Assembly (NCBI GenBank): GCA_002726275.1
Contig: PBSO01000008.1
Span: 69,282 to 105,352 of the forward strand
Reading direction: 5' to 3'
From: Methanobacteriota archaeon
Lineage (GTDB): Archaea > Thermoplasmatota > Poseidoniia > Poseidoniales > Thalassarchaeaceae
DNA: 36,071 nucleotides
Part shown: one piece after another, positions 1-7,536 of the stretch
Position numbering within the stretch: the first letter of the stretch is position 1
Layout of the letters: every line of letters begins with the position of its first letter
Made by a program: the position numbers and the translations under genes
The notes under the pieces: model-generated
Databases searched by the model: none
What the model was told of the DNA's origin: nothing
The model's input: the letters and a program-made list of their open reading frames with translations, nothing else

Positions 1-1
1 C

Positions 2-37
2 GGGATTCCATACTTGGCTCTTGGAGACGGCATCTAA
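2..37 (+). CDS. C-terminal end of an upstream gene (partial)
   Basis: Frame 2 is open from the window edge and ends with GIPYLALGDGI and a TAA stop at 35-37. The stop lies just before the AGGAGG ribosome-binding site of the next gene, a common arrangement inside an operon. Only eleven residues are visible, so the product cannot be named. The first frame is also open to a TGA at 46-48, so the frame choice is inferred from the operon-like spacing. Confidence 0.3.
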   Translation, partial: GIPYLALGDGI

Positions 38-49
38 GGAGGGGATGAA

Positions 50-1186
50 ATGAGTGCAATCCCACAGTTCTCAGTGGAGACAGAGGTAGCAGATCTAGCC
101 GACTGCGAGGGATGTATTCAGTGCCAGATGGGCAGTAAACTAGTCCTCTTCATTACGGGTAATTGCCATTGGAGGTGTGACTACTGCCCACTCTCCGAGA
201 CCCGGCGAGACATCGACTTCATGTACGCGAATGAGAGGCCCTGCGAGTCATTCGATGAAGTAATTGAGGAAGCGCGGGCCATGAGGGCAACAGGCGCAGG
301 AATTACCGGAGGGGACCCTTTGATGGCCAAGGACAGGTCCCTAGAAGGAATCAGGGCCCTGAAGGAAGAATTCGGCCCCGAATTTCACATCCACATGTAC
401 ACGAGCATACCATTCCGTCCGGAGTGGGCTTCTGACTTTGCCGATGCCGGCCTCGACGAGATAAGATTCCACTTCCTAGACCTTGAGTCAGAGCAGTATG
501 AGGACACGATATCAGCCTGCTCAGAGGCGGGCATTCTCACTGGCGTGGAACTCCCATGTGAGCCAGACAAGGGAGCGGAACTGATGCAGATTCTTGAAGA
601 CCTCAGAGAGTTCGATGTCAGCTTCTTGAATCTGAATGAATTGGAGATAACCGTTGGGAACCATGACAATATGGAACTCAGGGGATTCAACTTGTCCACG
701 GAGATAACGGCAGGCGCCGAAGGCTCATCAGAACTCGCCCAGTCACTAAGGGACAGGGTCATGGCAGCATCGATAGGGGCAAAGGATCCAATGGATGGAG
801 AAGTAAGGGAGCCATACGGTTTCCACCTGAAGTACTGCACTTCGGTCTACAAGGATGCTGGCCAGATGAGGAGGAGGTTCATGAGGAGGGGTGAGGCAAC
901 TATTGCACCTCATGAGTCACTGAGTGAGGATGCGACCTTGGTCTTCGGGGCCGTCTATTCGAAGCCCGAGGATCACTCCAATTGGATAGACGATATTTCT
1001 GAGTTCACTGAACTTCCTAGGAGGTTCATGCACTATGACCAGGAAGAGGGCAGGATAGAGGTCCCAGTGCCTATCGCAGAGCTAATCTCAGAAGAAGTGG
1101 ACGCTCCCGTTGCAGTCATCGAAGTCACCCCAACTTTCGATAGAACCGAAGTCATGCTAGTTTGGCTCAACGAACACAGACCTTGA
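50..1186 (+). CDS. Radical SAM protein (COG2108-like), function unknown
   Basis: This is a radical S-adenosylmethionine enzyme. The cluster-binding motif is C39-x3-C43-x2-C46 (CHWRCDYC), followed by a glycine-rich GITGGDP segment near residue 85 that matches the SAM-binding strand. Three more cysteines (C19, C22, C25) precede the motif and could hold a second metal site. The N-terminal pattern, cysteines followed by a GSKLVLFITGNC stretch, resembles the archaeal family described as related to pyruvate formate-lyase activating enzyme, whose substrate is not known to me. The AGGAGG at 37-42 lies seven bases before the ATG and fixes the start. The C-terminal third has no recognised motif. The radical SAM call is strong; the subfamily is from memory of the family. 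Confidence 0.85.
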   Translation: MSAIPQFSVETEVADLADCEGCIQCQMGSKLVLFITGNCHWRCDYCPLSETRRDIDFMYANERPCESFDEVIEEARAMRATGAGITGGDPLMAKDRSLEGIRALKEEFGPEFHIHMYTSIPFRPEWASDFADAGLDEIRFHFLDLESEQYEDTISACSEAGILTGVELPCEPDKGAELMQILEDLREFDVSFLNLNELEITVGNHDNMELRGFNLSTEITAGAEGSSELAQSLRDRVMAASIGAKDPMDGEVREPYGFHLKYCTSVYKDAGQMRRRFMRRGEATIAPHESLSEDATLVFGAVYSKPEDHSNWIDDISEFTELPRRFMHYDQEEGRIEVPVPIAELISEEVDAPVAVIEVTPTFDRTEVMLVWLNEHRP

Positions 1187-1232
1187 TTGGGCCACGTTGG
1201 GTTGATATGGCCCCGACCTCCGTTGTTCAGCA

Positions 1233-3077
1233 GTGCCAGTCAGAACCGCGGAACCCGGAGACCACTCAGTAAATCCCTACAGGAGGCTTTCAGCCTCCCA
1301 GATGGTCACATGGCAGGCATGTCCAAGGCTTTGGTATTACAATTACATTCCAAAGCTACGCGGCCCACTACCTCCTCAGATAATCAGGGGGAACGCTGCG
1401 GAATCATGCATTTCCAGGGTCTTGAGGGACTCTCCCTCCTTGGTTCCAGCGAACTCGGGAGATGTCCTCAAGTCTCCGATATTGGAAGATGGTAAGCCGG
1501 CATACGACTTTGAGGAATTGTGGCCCGCCCCTTCTTTGCTTACCCTAGGCGAAACAGAGTGGCCAGATAGCAGGAAATCTCTCGAGGAATGGGCACTGTC
1601 CCGTGCGGATGCTCACTTCCAGTCATGCTGGGATTCTGCAGTGGCGGATTGGGAGTCCATCTCCAACCGAATTGGAGATTCGGAAGGGGCGAACGAGCAG
1701 GAATGCAGAGATATGGTGACCAATGGAATACTCATGCACATAGATCAGGTAGAATCCTGTCTGAAGGCGCGAGGAGGGCCCTCAATAGACTCCTGGAGGA
1801 CCGGCTCGGGTAGGCATGATTGGCCCGCTCCCGATGGCTTCCCAAGAGTTTGGGCAGAGCCACACCCATGCGCGCAACCCCTTGGATCCGAGGTATCTTG
1901 GTGCGAGGCATGGGAAGTTTCACGTCCGTGGTTCGTTGATCCCGACGCTGGCTCCTTTACCCAGACCACTGCACATCCGGAAGGATGGTTCCAAGGCGAG
2001 TATGACTTAGTTTACAGATGGACTGGAAGGCCATCGGTCATTGACATTAAGGCATCAATAGGAAAGGGGGACAGATCAGGCGGATACGTCGAACAACTGA
2101 GGCTTTACGCGTGGCTTTGGTGGGAAACTCACAACAGATCCGAGGAAGTAGAGTCATTGGGGATTTGGTATCTCGGACCCGGTTCGGTGAAAGAGGTACC
2201 CTTGCCAACATCCGGTGAATTGCACGATTATGGCAGTCAGTTGAAGGATATCTACACCCTGATACATGCCAATGACCCAAGTATCGAGGAATGCCCCGCC
2301 GAACCATCGCCACTGAGGTACTTCGACGAGGGTGGAAAGCCATCCAAAGTCCCCCTCGATCCAAATCCCCTGGCTAGGTGCGTCAACTGTGATTTACGAG
2401 GAATCTGTGAGAATGGTGAACACGAACTCGAACTCCCTCTTGAGAATCGAATTGAGAGATTCGGACATGCATGGCCTATCACTCAGATAGGTTCTCTGAA
2501 GACTAGGGTAAATGCGACTGGAACTGTCTCAGGTCTGAGGGGACCAAGGCTAGAGGAAGATGGCTCCATAGAACTCTCATTCAAGCTCTTAGATGGGTAT
2601 GACAGAGCAAAGGTCCGACCATCTAGGTACGGCGCCCCCAAGATCGTTACAAGATCGATTTCAGATGGGAGCAGGGTCATTGTAGAGGGCGCGATACCTT
2701 CTGTGTGGAGGGGCGAGATGGTTCTTGAGCTGGATGATAAATCATCGATATCAATAGCAGGAGATGAAGTTTCGGAGCCAATTGTGGAGATTGAGACAAG
2801 AATCAGTGTAATTGGTAGGATATGGTCAGTTGATGCATTTCCAACAGGAGTCGGGACATCTAGGTGGTCAGTGACGCTTCTGGACAAGTCTGGCTCGGCG
2901 GGTGCTGTAGCATTCAAGCAATTCATTCCAGTCACTGCTGCCAGCATGCGTAGGGGGGATGAGATAGCAATCCTCAATGGGGAGGTGGGCGAGTTCAATG
3001 GCCGTCCGCAAGTCAAGATCGGGCCCAACACCAGGGTAGTCCCCCTGAGGTCATCTGATGACTTACCAGACTATTGA
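1233..3077 (+). CDS. RecB/Cas4-like PD-(D/E)XK nuclease with Fe-S cysteines and C-terminal OB-like folds
   Basis: The protein (614 aa) begins with SASQMVTWQACPRLWYY, the N-terminal signature of RecB/Cas4/AddB-type nucleases, with the first cluster cysteine at C30. The nuclease core follows: GEYD near 255, IDIKAS near 270, and QLRLY (the Q-x3-Y helix) near 287. A C-x2-C-x5-C set (CVNCDLRGIC, about 382-391) completes a four-cysteine 4Fe-4S pattern. After about residue 410 come two beta-rich stretches (about 420-500 and 515-605) that look like OB folds, suggesting a nuclease joined to nucleic-acid-binding domains. The usual N-terminal motif His after the CPR region is not obvious (GNAAESCIS). 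The GTG start is the only in-frame choice after the stop at 1203-1205. A role in DNA repair is inferred. The stop touches the 3' end of the opposing tRNA-Ser. Confidence 0.8.
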   Translation: MPVRTAEPGDHSVNPYRRLSASQMVTWQACPRLWYYNYIPKLRGPLPPQIIRGNAAESCISRVLRDSPSLVPANSGDVLKSPILEDGKPAYDFEELWPAPSLLTLGETEWPDSRKSLEEWALSRADAHFQSCWDSAVADWESISNRIGDSEGANEQECRDMVTNGILMHIDQVESCLKARGGPSIDSWRTGSGRHDWPAPDGFPRVWAEPHPCAQPLGSEVSWCEAWEVSRPWFVDPDAGSFTQTTAHPEGWFQGEYDLVYRWTGRPSVIDIKASIGKGDRSGGYVEQLRLYAWLWWETHNRSEEVESLGIWYLGPGSVKEVPLPTSGELHDYGSQLKDIYTLIHANDPSIEECPAEPSPLRYFDEGGKPSKVPLDPNPLARCVNCDLRGICENGEHELELPLENRIERFGHAWPITQIGSLKTRVNATGTVSGLRGPRLEEDGSIELSFKLLDGYDRAKVRPSRYGAPKIVTRSISDGSRVIVEGAIPSVWRGEMVLELDDKSSISIAGDEVSEPIVEIETRISVIGRIWSVDAFPTGVGTSRWSVTLLDKSGSAGAVAFKQFIPVTAASMRRGDEIAILNGEVGEFNGRPQVKIGPNTRVVPLRSSDDLPDY

Positions 3078-3163
3078 TGGCGCCGAGAGAGGGATTTGAA
3101 CCCCCGCGTCCAATGGACAGTGGATTTCGAATCCACCGCAATACCGGGCTATGCGATCTCGGC
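3078..3163 (-). tRNA. tRNA-Ser (CGA)
   Basis: On the minus strand the 7-bp acceptor stem GCCGAGA/TCTCGGC, discriminator G and an encoded CCA are present. The anticodon stem GTGGA/TCCAC encloses a 7-base loop with anticodon CGA, which reads UCG codons. A long variable arm (GTCC-ATT-GGAC) confirms class II tRNA-Ser. The T stem has one G-U pair. No intron is seen. The CCA end abuts the stop codon of the opposing nuclease gene. Confidence 0.95.
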
Positions 3164-3218
3164 AGCAGATGCGCCACCTGCGAATCAGACATAAGGCTGA
3201 CTGGCCTGCCATAGCATA

Positions 3219-3419
3219 ATGAGGGTCGAGGTCGAATACTCGGGTCAGGTCCACATAGTCGAATCCGATGACGCCATTTCCGTTTCAGATGTATTGAGTA
3301 GGCTGAGTATACCCCCATCTACCGTCCTCGCAGTTTTCGGAGATACGATCATCCCTCACACATCAATCATCAATGACGATACCAAGCTGGAACTGGTAAT
3401 CGTCTCATCTGGGGGATAG
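3219..3419 (+). CDS. Ubiquitin-like sulfur carrier protein (ThiS/MoaD/SAMP family)
   Basis: This 66-residue protein has the beta-grasp pattern of small sulfur carriers and ends in Gly-Gly (VSSGG). The C-terminal diglycine is the site adenylated by an E1-like enzyme, then thiocarboxylated or joined to lysines as in haloarchaeal SAMPs. The sequence cannot separate tRNA thiolation, cofactor synthesis and protein modification. No E1-like gene is adjacent. The last 15 bases overlap the end of the convergent peptidase E gene. A second carrier of this type lies at 25908-26177. Confidence 0.8.
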   Translation: MRVEVEYSGQVHIVESDDAISVSDVLSRLSIPPSTVLAVFGDTIIPHTSIINDDTKLELVIVSSGG

Positions 3420-4124
3420 CGATCCATCCAAGATGGCGCCATGCTCAACTCTCAAGGTGGTATCGTCGACAGAGAAGATCTCCGCGGAGCCGCCAACCAG
3501 AGTCGCAGACTCACCATCCCACCTCAGGAAAGTACCCTCGAACAGCCCGATAACCGGAGTGGGATTGTGCTGGTGGAACTCTGCAATTCGTCTAGCACGG
3601 GTCTCTCCGAAGTGTTGCACTAAATCTTCCCCCTCCCTCCAAAGTATCCCTCCTGGATGGTAGTGGGGGTTAATCTGGAACGGGACGATACCAAAACCTT
3701 CGTAGGAAGGTGGGTAAATTACCGGCATGTCATTTGTAGTCATCATTGTGGGGCATGCAACGTTAGACCCAGCACTTATTCCTACATACGGAACTCCCTC
3801 GGAGACTCTCCGACTAATCGCTTCTATCAGGCCCTTCTCATGGAGGTCATGTATCAGTAGGAATGAATTTCCTCCTCCGACGTAGATTCCGGAGGCCTCC
3901 ATAACCGCCTCTAGAGCATCATCATATTCGTGTATTCCAACTAGATTGAAGGGGGCGCTAGCAGTAAATCTCCTAGCTCCCTCGAGATAGGAATCGTGGT
4001 CGCTTGAGGCATAAGGGATAAAGAGGACTTCACTGACTCCCTCGAAGGCATCGCTCATCTCCTCCATGCACAGCTTCCTCCGCTGCTCAGTACCAATACC
4101 TCCGCTGCCAAGTAGAACTCTCAA
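3405..4124 (-). CDS. pepE: Peptidase E-like (family S51) dipeptidase
   Basis: The 239-aa protein matches peptidase E, an alpha-aspartyl dipeptidase of the class I glutamine amidotransferase-like fold. The nucleophile elbow GISAGSN places the catalytic Ser at 120. YVGGGNSF (about 81-88) and the QINPHYHP segment (about 150-157) are also typical of the family, and the length is usual. The start is a TTG preceded by GGGTGA; the upstream PAC2 gene ends 12 bases before it, so this is probably the last gene of the L44e operon. The 3' end overlaps the convergent sulfur-carrier gene by 15 bases. Cytoplasmic peptide turnover is the expected role. Confidence 0.85.
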   Translation of the reverse strand: MRVLLGSGGIGTEQRRKLCMEEMSDAFEGVSEVLFIPYASSDHDSYLEGARRFTASAPFNLVGIHEYDDALEAVMEASGIYVGGGNSFLLIHDLHEKGLIEAISRRVSEGVPYVGISAGSNVACPTMMTTNDMPVIYPPSYEGFGIVPFQINPHYHPGGILWREGEDLVQHFGETRARRIAEFHQHNPTPVIGLFEGTFLRWDGESATLVGGSAEIFSVDDTTLRVEHGAILDGSLSPR

Positions 4125-4136
4125 ATTATCACCCGG

Positions 4137-4901
4137 TCATGCATAGAAGTCCCCATGGGAGTCATTTTCCTCGACTCCCATGGCTTCTTCCATTGTTCCA
4201 CTAATTTCGTATGTTTCTAGCAATTTCCTCGCCGTTTCCTCAGTGGAGTCCAGATCCAGATCAAGCTTCAGATCCAATCCCTCCTCAATCCACGATGAGA
4301 GCCTGTCAGCTGCCAGTACATCCGCACTAGCGCCAACGGTGTCCGCGACCAGGCCTATTGAGCGAACCCCAAATATTGGGGAAAGTGAGACCAAGAGGCC
4401 TGCAATCCCAATCATTCCTGCTTCGGGCTGTTCACGGCTAACTGGGATGTCTGCAGCTTCCAGGGACTTACGAACCCCCGGATCCGCGCAGATTACGTGA
4501 ATTCCCCTGCTTTCCACTTCGGATGCAAGTCCAGCCAGGACGAGAATCTGGGGAGAGGAACTTTCCTTGGCCATAGAAAGAATCGCCTCTGCGACCTCGT
4601 GTTGGCCTGATGGGGTCATGGGCTGAAGCTCTCCACCAATGGTAATCACCGTCTTCCCATCAGGTAGAATTACAGAGCTAATTTCGAGCCTCGGGGGCCT
4701 CAGAAGGCCATCATCATCCAGAGTGGAGTGAGGAGGTAGGTCATGATTCAGAATCCAACCAAGAGTTCTGCTAGGATGCTTTGAAATTAGGGAGTCTACG
4801 AGTACCTTGCCAACATTCCCCACGCCGGGAACGGCCTCCAGAATTGCTGAGTGCTCCGGCAGGCGGTCGCCAACAAGCCAGTGAACAGAAGTCTTGCTCA
4901 A
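4137..4901 (-). CDS. PAC2 family protein (putative proteasome assembly chaperone)
   Basis: The sequence shows the archaeal PAC2 family pattern: an N-terminal VPGVGNVGKVLVDSLI segment (about 24-39), a central strand with ILVLAGL and a later IFGVRSIGLVADT stretch. Members related to eukaryotic PAC2 act, or are thought to act, in proteasome assembly. The length of 254 aa is normal and an acidic helical tail follows the core. The TTG start overlaps the TGA of nop10 as TTGA, so translation is probably coupled. The order aIF2alpha - nop10 - PAC2 is a known conserved archaeal arrangement and supports the call. Confidence 0.87.
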   Translation of the reverse strand: MSKTSVHWLVGDRLPEHSAILEAVPGVGNVGKVLVDSLISKHPSRTLGWILNHDLPPHSTLDDDGLLRPPRLEISSVILPDGKTVITIGGELQPMTPSGQHEVAEAILSMAKESSSPQILVLAGLASEVESRGIHVICADPGVRKSLEAADIPVSREQPEAGMIGIAGLLVSLSPIFGVRSIGLVADTVGASADVLAADRLSSWIEEGLDLKLDLDLDSTEETARKLLETYEISGTMEEAMGVEENDSHGDFYA

Positions 4902-5119
4902 TCTTCTTCCCCCTTAGCACCCTTTCCAGCAGAGGGCAGCGACTCGACCCACTCATCACTGCCTGCATCTTGCCGCTGCCTCCTCCTGGCTCCTTGTGGA
5001 TCTTCGGGAGAGTACTTTAGCGGCGAAGGAGGTGACATCATAGCCCCACATTTCTCGCAATTGGGGCCCAATCCGTAGATATCGCACTCTGCGCAATGTT
5101 GTAATTTTGATCTTACCAT
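4898..5119 (-). CDS. nop10: H/ACA ribonucleoprotein protein Nop10
   Basis: Nop10 is a small zinc-binding partner of Cbf5 in the H/ACA particles that pseudouridylate rRNA. The chain shows C-x2-C-x2-Y near the start, C-x2-CG after it, and the family signature P-x-KYSPEDPQ. I chose the ATG at 5119 because it gives the usual start MVRSKLQHC and has GGGAG four bases upstream; a TTG at 5155 would add twelve unrelated residues. The acidic, low-complexity tail past the signature makes it somewhat longer (73 aa) than many homologues. It lies between aIF2alpha and PAC2 and overlaps the PAC2 start by four bases. Confidence 0.9.
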   Translation of the reverse strand: MVRSKLQHCAECDIYGLGPNCEKCGAMMSPPSPLKYSPEDPQGARRRQRQDAGSDEWVESLPSAGKGAKGEED

Positions 5120-5180
5120 GATACTCCCAATGCCGCTGGCCCGCAGAAGGGTCAATGAACCATACGGGTGAAAATGGGTC

Positions 5181-5972
5181 TCAAGTACGTTCTATTGATA
5201 GTGAACCATCCACCGAAGCCATCCTTTCTTCTACAGCACTAGTCGCTGCAACCCAGACAGACTCGGCAGCCTGGTAATCTGGAGCTCGGATATCTACACG
5301 ATAGTGTGGAGCCCCGTCGTAGTGGCAGGTCAGAGTTACATCTTCAATGCCCTCCGCGCAAGATTCGGCGTCCAATAGGGCGTCCCTGATTGCATAGACC
5401 CCTTCTTCACCCCAAACTTGGATATCCAGTGTTCCACGAATTTCCACAAACGGTGGCACTATATTTTCGACCGCGAGAGCAGTCACTACCTCGATCCAGC
5501 CTCCTTCAAAACCAGAATCTGAGAGGGCGGTTTCACTAATTGCACATTCCTCCAGGGCCCCGTAAAGAGTTCCGAAGGACTCGATCATCTCTCCTGAGAC
5601 CGTCGATGTCTTGTCCTCGTCCCAGCCAATCCTCTCGGAAGCAACCCTCATGATTTGGTTTGCGCGTTCCTCATTTTTCCAAGACTGAACAGTCTCCCTC
5701 CTCCTCTCTTCAGAGACGCTTTTCAGTGAGAGCTCCACTCGCTTCCTGTCCTTCTTGACTTGAATTACCTTGGCTACAACTCTCTGGCCCTCTCTGACAT
5801 GGGCCCTTATGTTCTTCACCCATCCAGCAGCAATTTCGCCCACGAAAACGAAGCCTTCCTGGCCATCAAAACCATCTAGGGTCAGGTAAGCCCCATTCTG
5901 CTTAATGTCCTTGACCGTGCAAATCAGGAGATCTCCCTCTTCGGGCCAATCACTATTTTCGTCCACTGCCAA
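5181..5972 (-). CDS. eif2a: Translation initiation factor 2 subunit alpha (aIF2-alpha)
   Basis: aIF2-alpha is part of the ternary complex that brings initiator tRNA to the small ribosomal subunit. The N-terminal S1 (OB) domain is clear at about 10-85 (GDLLICTVKDIKQNGAYL, then VFVGEIAAGWVKNIRAHVREG and VIQVKKDRKRVELSLKSV). A helical middle and an alpha-beta C-terminal domain follow, giving the family length of about 263 aa. The start is TTG with GGGGG seven bases upstream. It sits 13 bases after rps27e in the conserved L44e - S27e - aIF2alpha - Nop10 order. Confidence 0.95.
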   Translation of the reverse strand: MAVDENSDWPEEGDLLICTVKDIKQNGAYLTLDGFDGQEGFVFVGEIAAGWVKNIRAHVREGQRVVAKVIQVKKDRKRVELSLKSVSEERRRETVQSWKNEERANQIMRVASERIGWDEDKTSTVSGEMIESFGTLYGALEECAISETALSDSGFEGGWIEVVTALAVENIVPPFVEIRGTLDIQVWGEEGVYAIRDALLDAESCAEGIEDVTLTCHYDGAPHYRVDIRAPDYQAAESVWVAATSAVEERMASVDGSLSIERT

Positions 5973-5985
5973 CTAGAAGCCCCCT

Positions 5986-6156
5986 TCACTCGAGGACATC
6001 AACAATGGTGCTGCCCGATAGGTCAGCCTTCCCGCCTTGTGGGCGAGCCAGAGTCGCTCCACATACTGAGCATGATACAGCTGTGGATGCCCTCTCGAAG
6101 ATCTTAGTCTCAGCACCGCAGTCGCGGCAACTAACTCTTAGGAATCTGCCTGCCAT
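5986..6156 (-). CDS. rps27e: 30S ribosomal protein S27e
   Basis: A short reading frame of 56 residues starts [17 protein letters not shown] and ends IVDVLE. It has a C-x2-C ... C-x2-C zinc finger (CRDC and CSVC) and the [12 protein letters not shown] segment typical of S27e. No in-frame stop interrupts it. Its place between rpl44e and aIF2alpha matches the conserved archaeal operon. The ATG lies nine bases after the rpl44e stop, with GGGAGAG just upstream (read on the minus strand). It binds 16S rRNA in the small subunit. Confidence 0.95.
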   Translation of the reverse strand: MAGRFLRVSCRDCGAETKIFERASTAVSCSVCGATLARPQGGKADLSGSTIVDVLE

Positions 6157-6165
6157 TTCTCTCCC

Positions 6166-6447
6166 TCACTTATCCACCAATTCGAACTTCTTCGCCCGCT
6201 TTCCTCGAGGTGAATGCGCCTTGCCTGTTTCCGTGCACCTGTAGACCAGGTTTACCCTCTTCGTCGGCTTATCTCCCGACGGCTTGGGTCGAGGGAAACC
6301 CCTGTAACCGGAGGTAACCTTCCTGAATCTCCTCTGCCCCCATTTAAGTTCGCTCGCACGCCTCTTCTTGACGCGCTCAACTGTATGTTCTGTGTGCTTG
6401 CCAGCAGAGGGGCTGTATCGCTTGACTTTCCTTGGCATCTTGACCAT
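6166..6447 (-). CDS. rpl44e: 50S ribosomal protein L44e lacking most zinc ligands
   Basis: The core SELKWGQRRFRKVTSGYRGFP and the KPTKRVNLVYRC segment are diagnostic of L44e (eL42), which binds near the ribosomal E site. The ATG at 6447 gives the usual start MVKMPRKVKRY; the extra sixteen residues of a longer frame are not family-like. The zinc ribbon is degenerate: the usual YCPYCKKHT is YSPSAGKHT here, and the second pair is CTETG, leaving one of four cysteines. This is the first gene of a six-gene minus-strand operon ending with pepE. An inverted repeat (6478-6493) and a TATA-like element lie just upstream. Confidence 0.93.
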   Translation of the reverse strand: MVKMPRKVKRYSPSAGKHTEHTVERVKKRRASELKWGQRRFRKVTSGYRGFPRPKPSGDKPTKRVNLVYRCTETGKAHSPRGKRAKKFELVDK

Positions 6448-6477
6448 TAGTAGCACCTCTACGTAGTGTAGCGAGGC

Positions 6478-6500
6478 GGGCCACCGATGGCCCATTTATG
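6478..6500 (-). promoter_or_regulatory. Inverted repeat and TATA-like element upstream of the L44e operon
   Basis: GGGCCA (6478-6483), a CCGA spacer and TGGCCC (6488-6493) form a perfect 6-bp inverted repeat. On the minus strand it directly follows a TATA-like TCATAAAT at about 6493-6500. The ATG of rpl44e is about 31 bases past the repeat. With a TATA element there, transcription would start around 6470, so the repeat would lie between the TATA box and the start site, an operator-like place. Function is inferred. Confidence 0.35.
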
Positions 6501-6590
6501 AAGTCTATCGAGACACTACCCAATCCACACTGCGGTGTATGGACGTGCTTTCAAGAAAAAAAACATGAATCGGGACTCCCTCCGAGGGTC

Positions 6591-7130
6591 ATGACCGAGT
6601 GGTGGCTACAGTGGTGGATAGGTCTCTTTCTGATGGTATCCGGATTCTCAATGGGGAGGATGGGGCCAGCATTCAATAGGGCAAAAATCGGCTATCCCCT
6701 AGCACTATTTGGTCTGGGACTAGTGTTTTTCTCTTCTGACGAGGGACTTATCCAGAATGAACAAATAGCATCTGAGACAATGAGGCAGACACTTTACTGG
6801 GCAGTACCTGGATTGATTGGATGTTTCATTGTGGCGAGGGGTTCCCCAATCTACAATGTGACCCGGCCGTCGACTCTTGCCATTGGTTGGGCAGTTCTAC
6901 TTCTTTCTTGGTATATCCTCCTCACTCACTATGATCCGTTTGGTCATGACCTGATATCGAGTATCATTACAATAGCCGGATTAATCATAGTTTTCATTGT
7001 ACACATGTTCGCCATAAGGCTAGTGGAAACACTACCGAGGAGCGATGAAACTATTCCGCCTCTTTCGGAGACTGAGAAGACGTATGTGGCCAGTGTTCTG
7101 AATAGGCACTTGGAAAACAAGGGGGACTGA
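6591..7130 (+). CDS. Small membrane protein, function unknown
   Basis: I do not recognise the family. From the ATG at 6591 the protein has 179 residues and about five hydrophobic segments: WWIGLFLMVSGFSMG, the GYPLALFGLGLVFF stretch, WAVPGLIGCFIVA, AIGWAVLLLSWYILL and IITIAGLIIVFIVHMF. A short charged C-terminal tail follows (ETEKTYVASVLNRHLE). The frame is open upstream to an ATG at 6498, but the extra 31 residues are polar and unlike a membrane start; GAGGG before 6591 supports the shorter form. The next membrane gene starts four bases after its stop, so they form an operon. Confidence 0.65.
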   Translation: MTEWWLQWWIGLFLMVSGFSMGRMGPAFNRAKIGYPLALFGLGLVFFSSDEGLIQNEQIASETMRQTLYWAVPGLIGCFIVARGSPIYNVTRPSTLAIGWAVLLLSWYILLTHYDPFGHDLISSIITIAGLIIVFIVHMFAIRLVETLPRSDETIPPLSETEKTYVASVLNRHLENKGD

Positions 7131-7134
7131 TATT

Positions 7135-7431
7135 GTGGAATTTCTGCTAACGTTATCTGGTTCATTGATGCTCGGGTCCTTACTGGTTTTGATTAACATC
7201 AAAGCTGCGTACCATCCATATCACAAAACCACCCCCCTGGTCGCCTCTTCGCTCCTAATTCTCGGCTTTGGCCTATACCTGTCTATGATTGCTAGCTCTG
7301 AGAGCGATACTGCCCTTACTGCAATGAGGCAGGCAACATCACTGGCGGTCAACGCCCTACTGGCGACCCTCCCTGCGTTTTTCGCCTTAGTCACGCTGAT
7401 GATGCTGAGGATTTCATTTAGGCCCCAATAA
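7135..7431 (+). CDS. Small three-helix membrane protein, function unknown
   Basis: The 98-residue protein is almost entirely hydrophobic, with three likely membrane helices (about 2-22, 36-54 and 70-92) joined by short polar loops. The start is a GTG four bases after the stop of the previous membrane gene, with GGGGGAC upstream as a weak ribosome site. The close pairing suggests the two act together in the membrane. No family is recognised and no catalytic motif is visible. It could be a subunit of a small transport or assembly complex, but nothing in the sequence shows that. Confidence 0.55.
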   Translation: MEFLLTLSGSLMLGSLLVLINIKAAYHPYHKTTPLVASSLLILGFGLYLSMIASSESDTALTAMRQATSLAVNALLATLPAFFALVTLMMLRISFRPQ

Positions 7432-7536
7432 TTTTGGAAATCAAATCTCATGAATTGCATTAGTCAATGCTGGCTGGATAGGGTAACGCTGATAACACCC
7501 CGGTCGGTCGCCGCGCTGTCTTAACAGGTGGTTAGC

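Noticed and set aside
1187-1495. 102-aa plus-strand frame overlapping the nuclease N-terminus
   Set aside because: It overlaps the nuclease in another frame, and the nuclease frame holds the family motifs.
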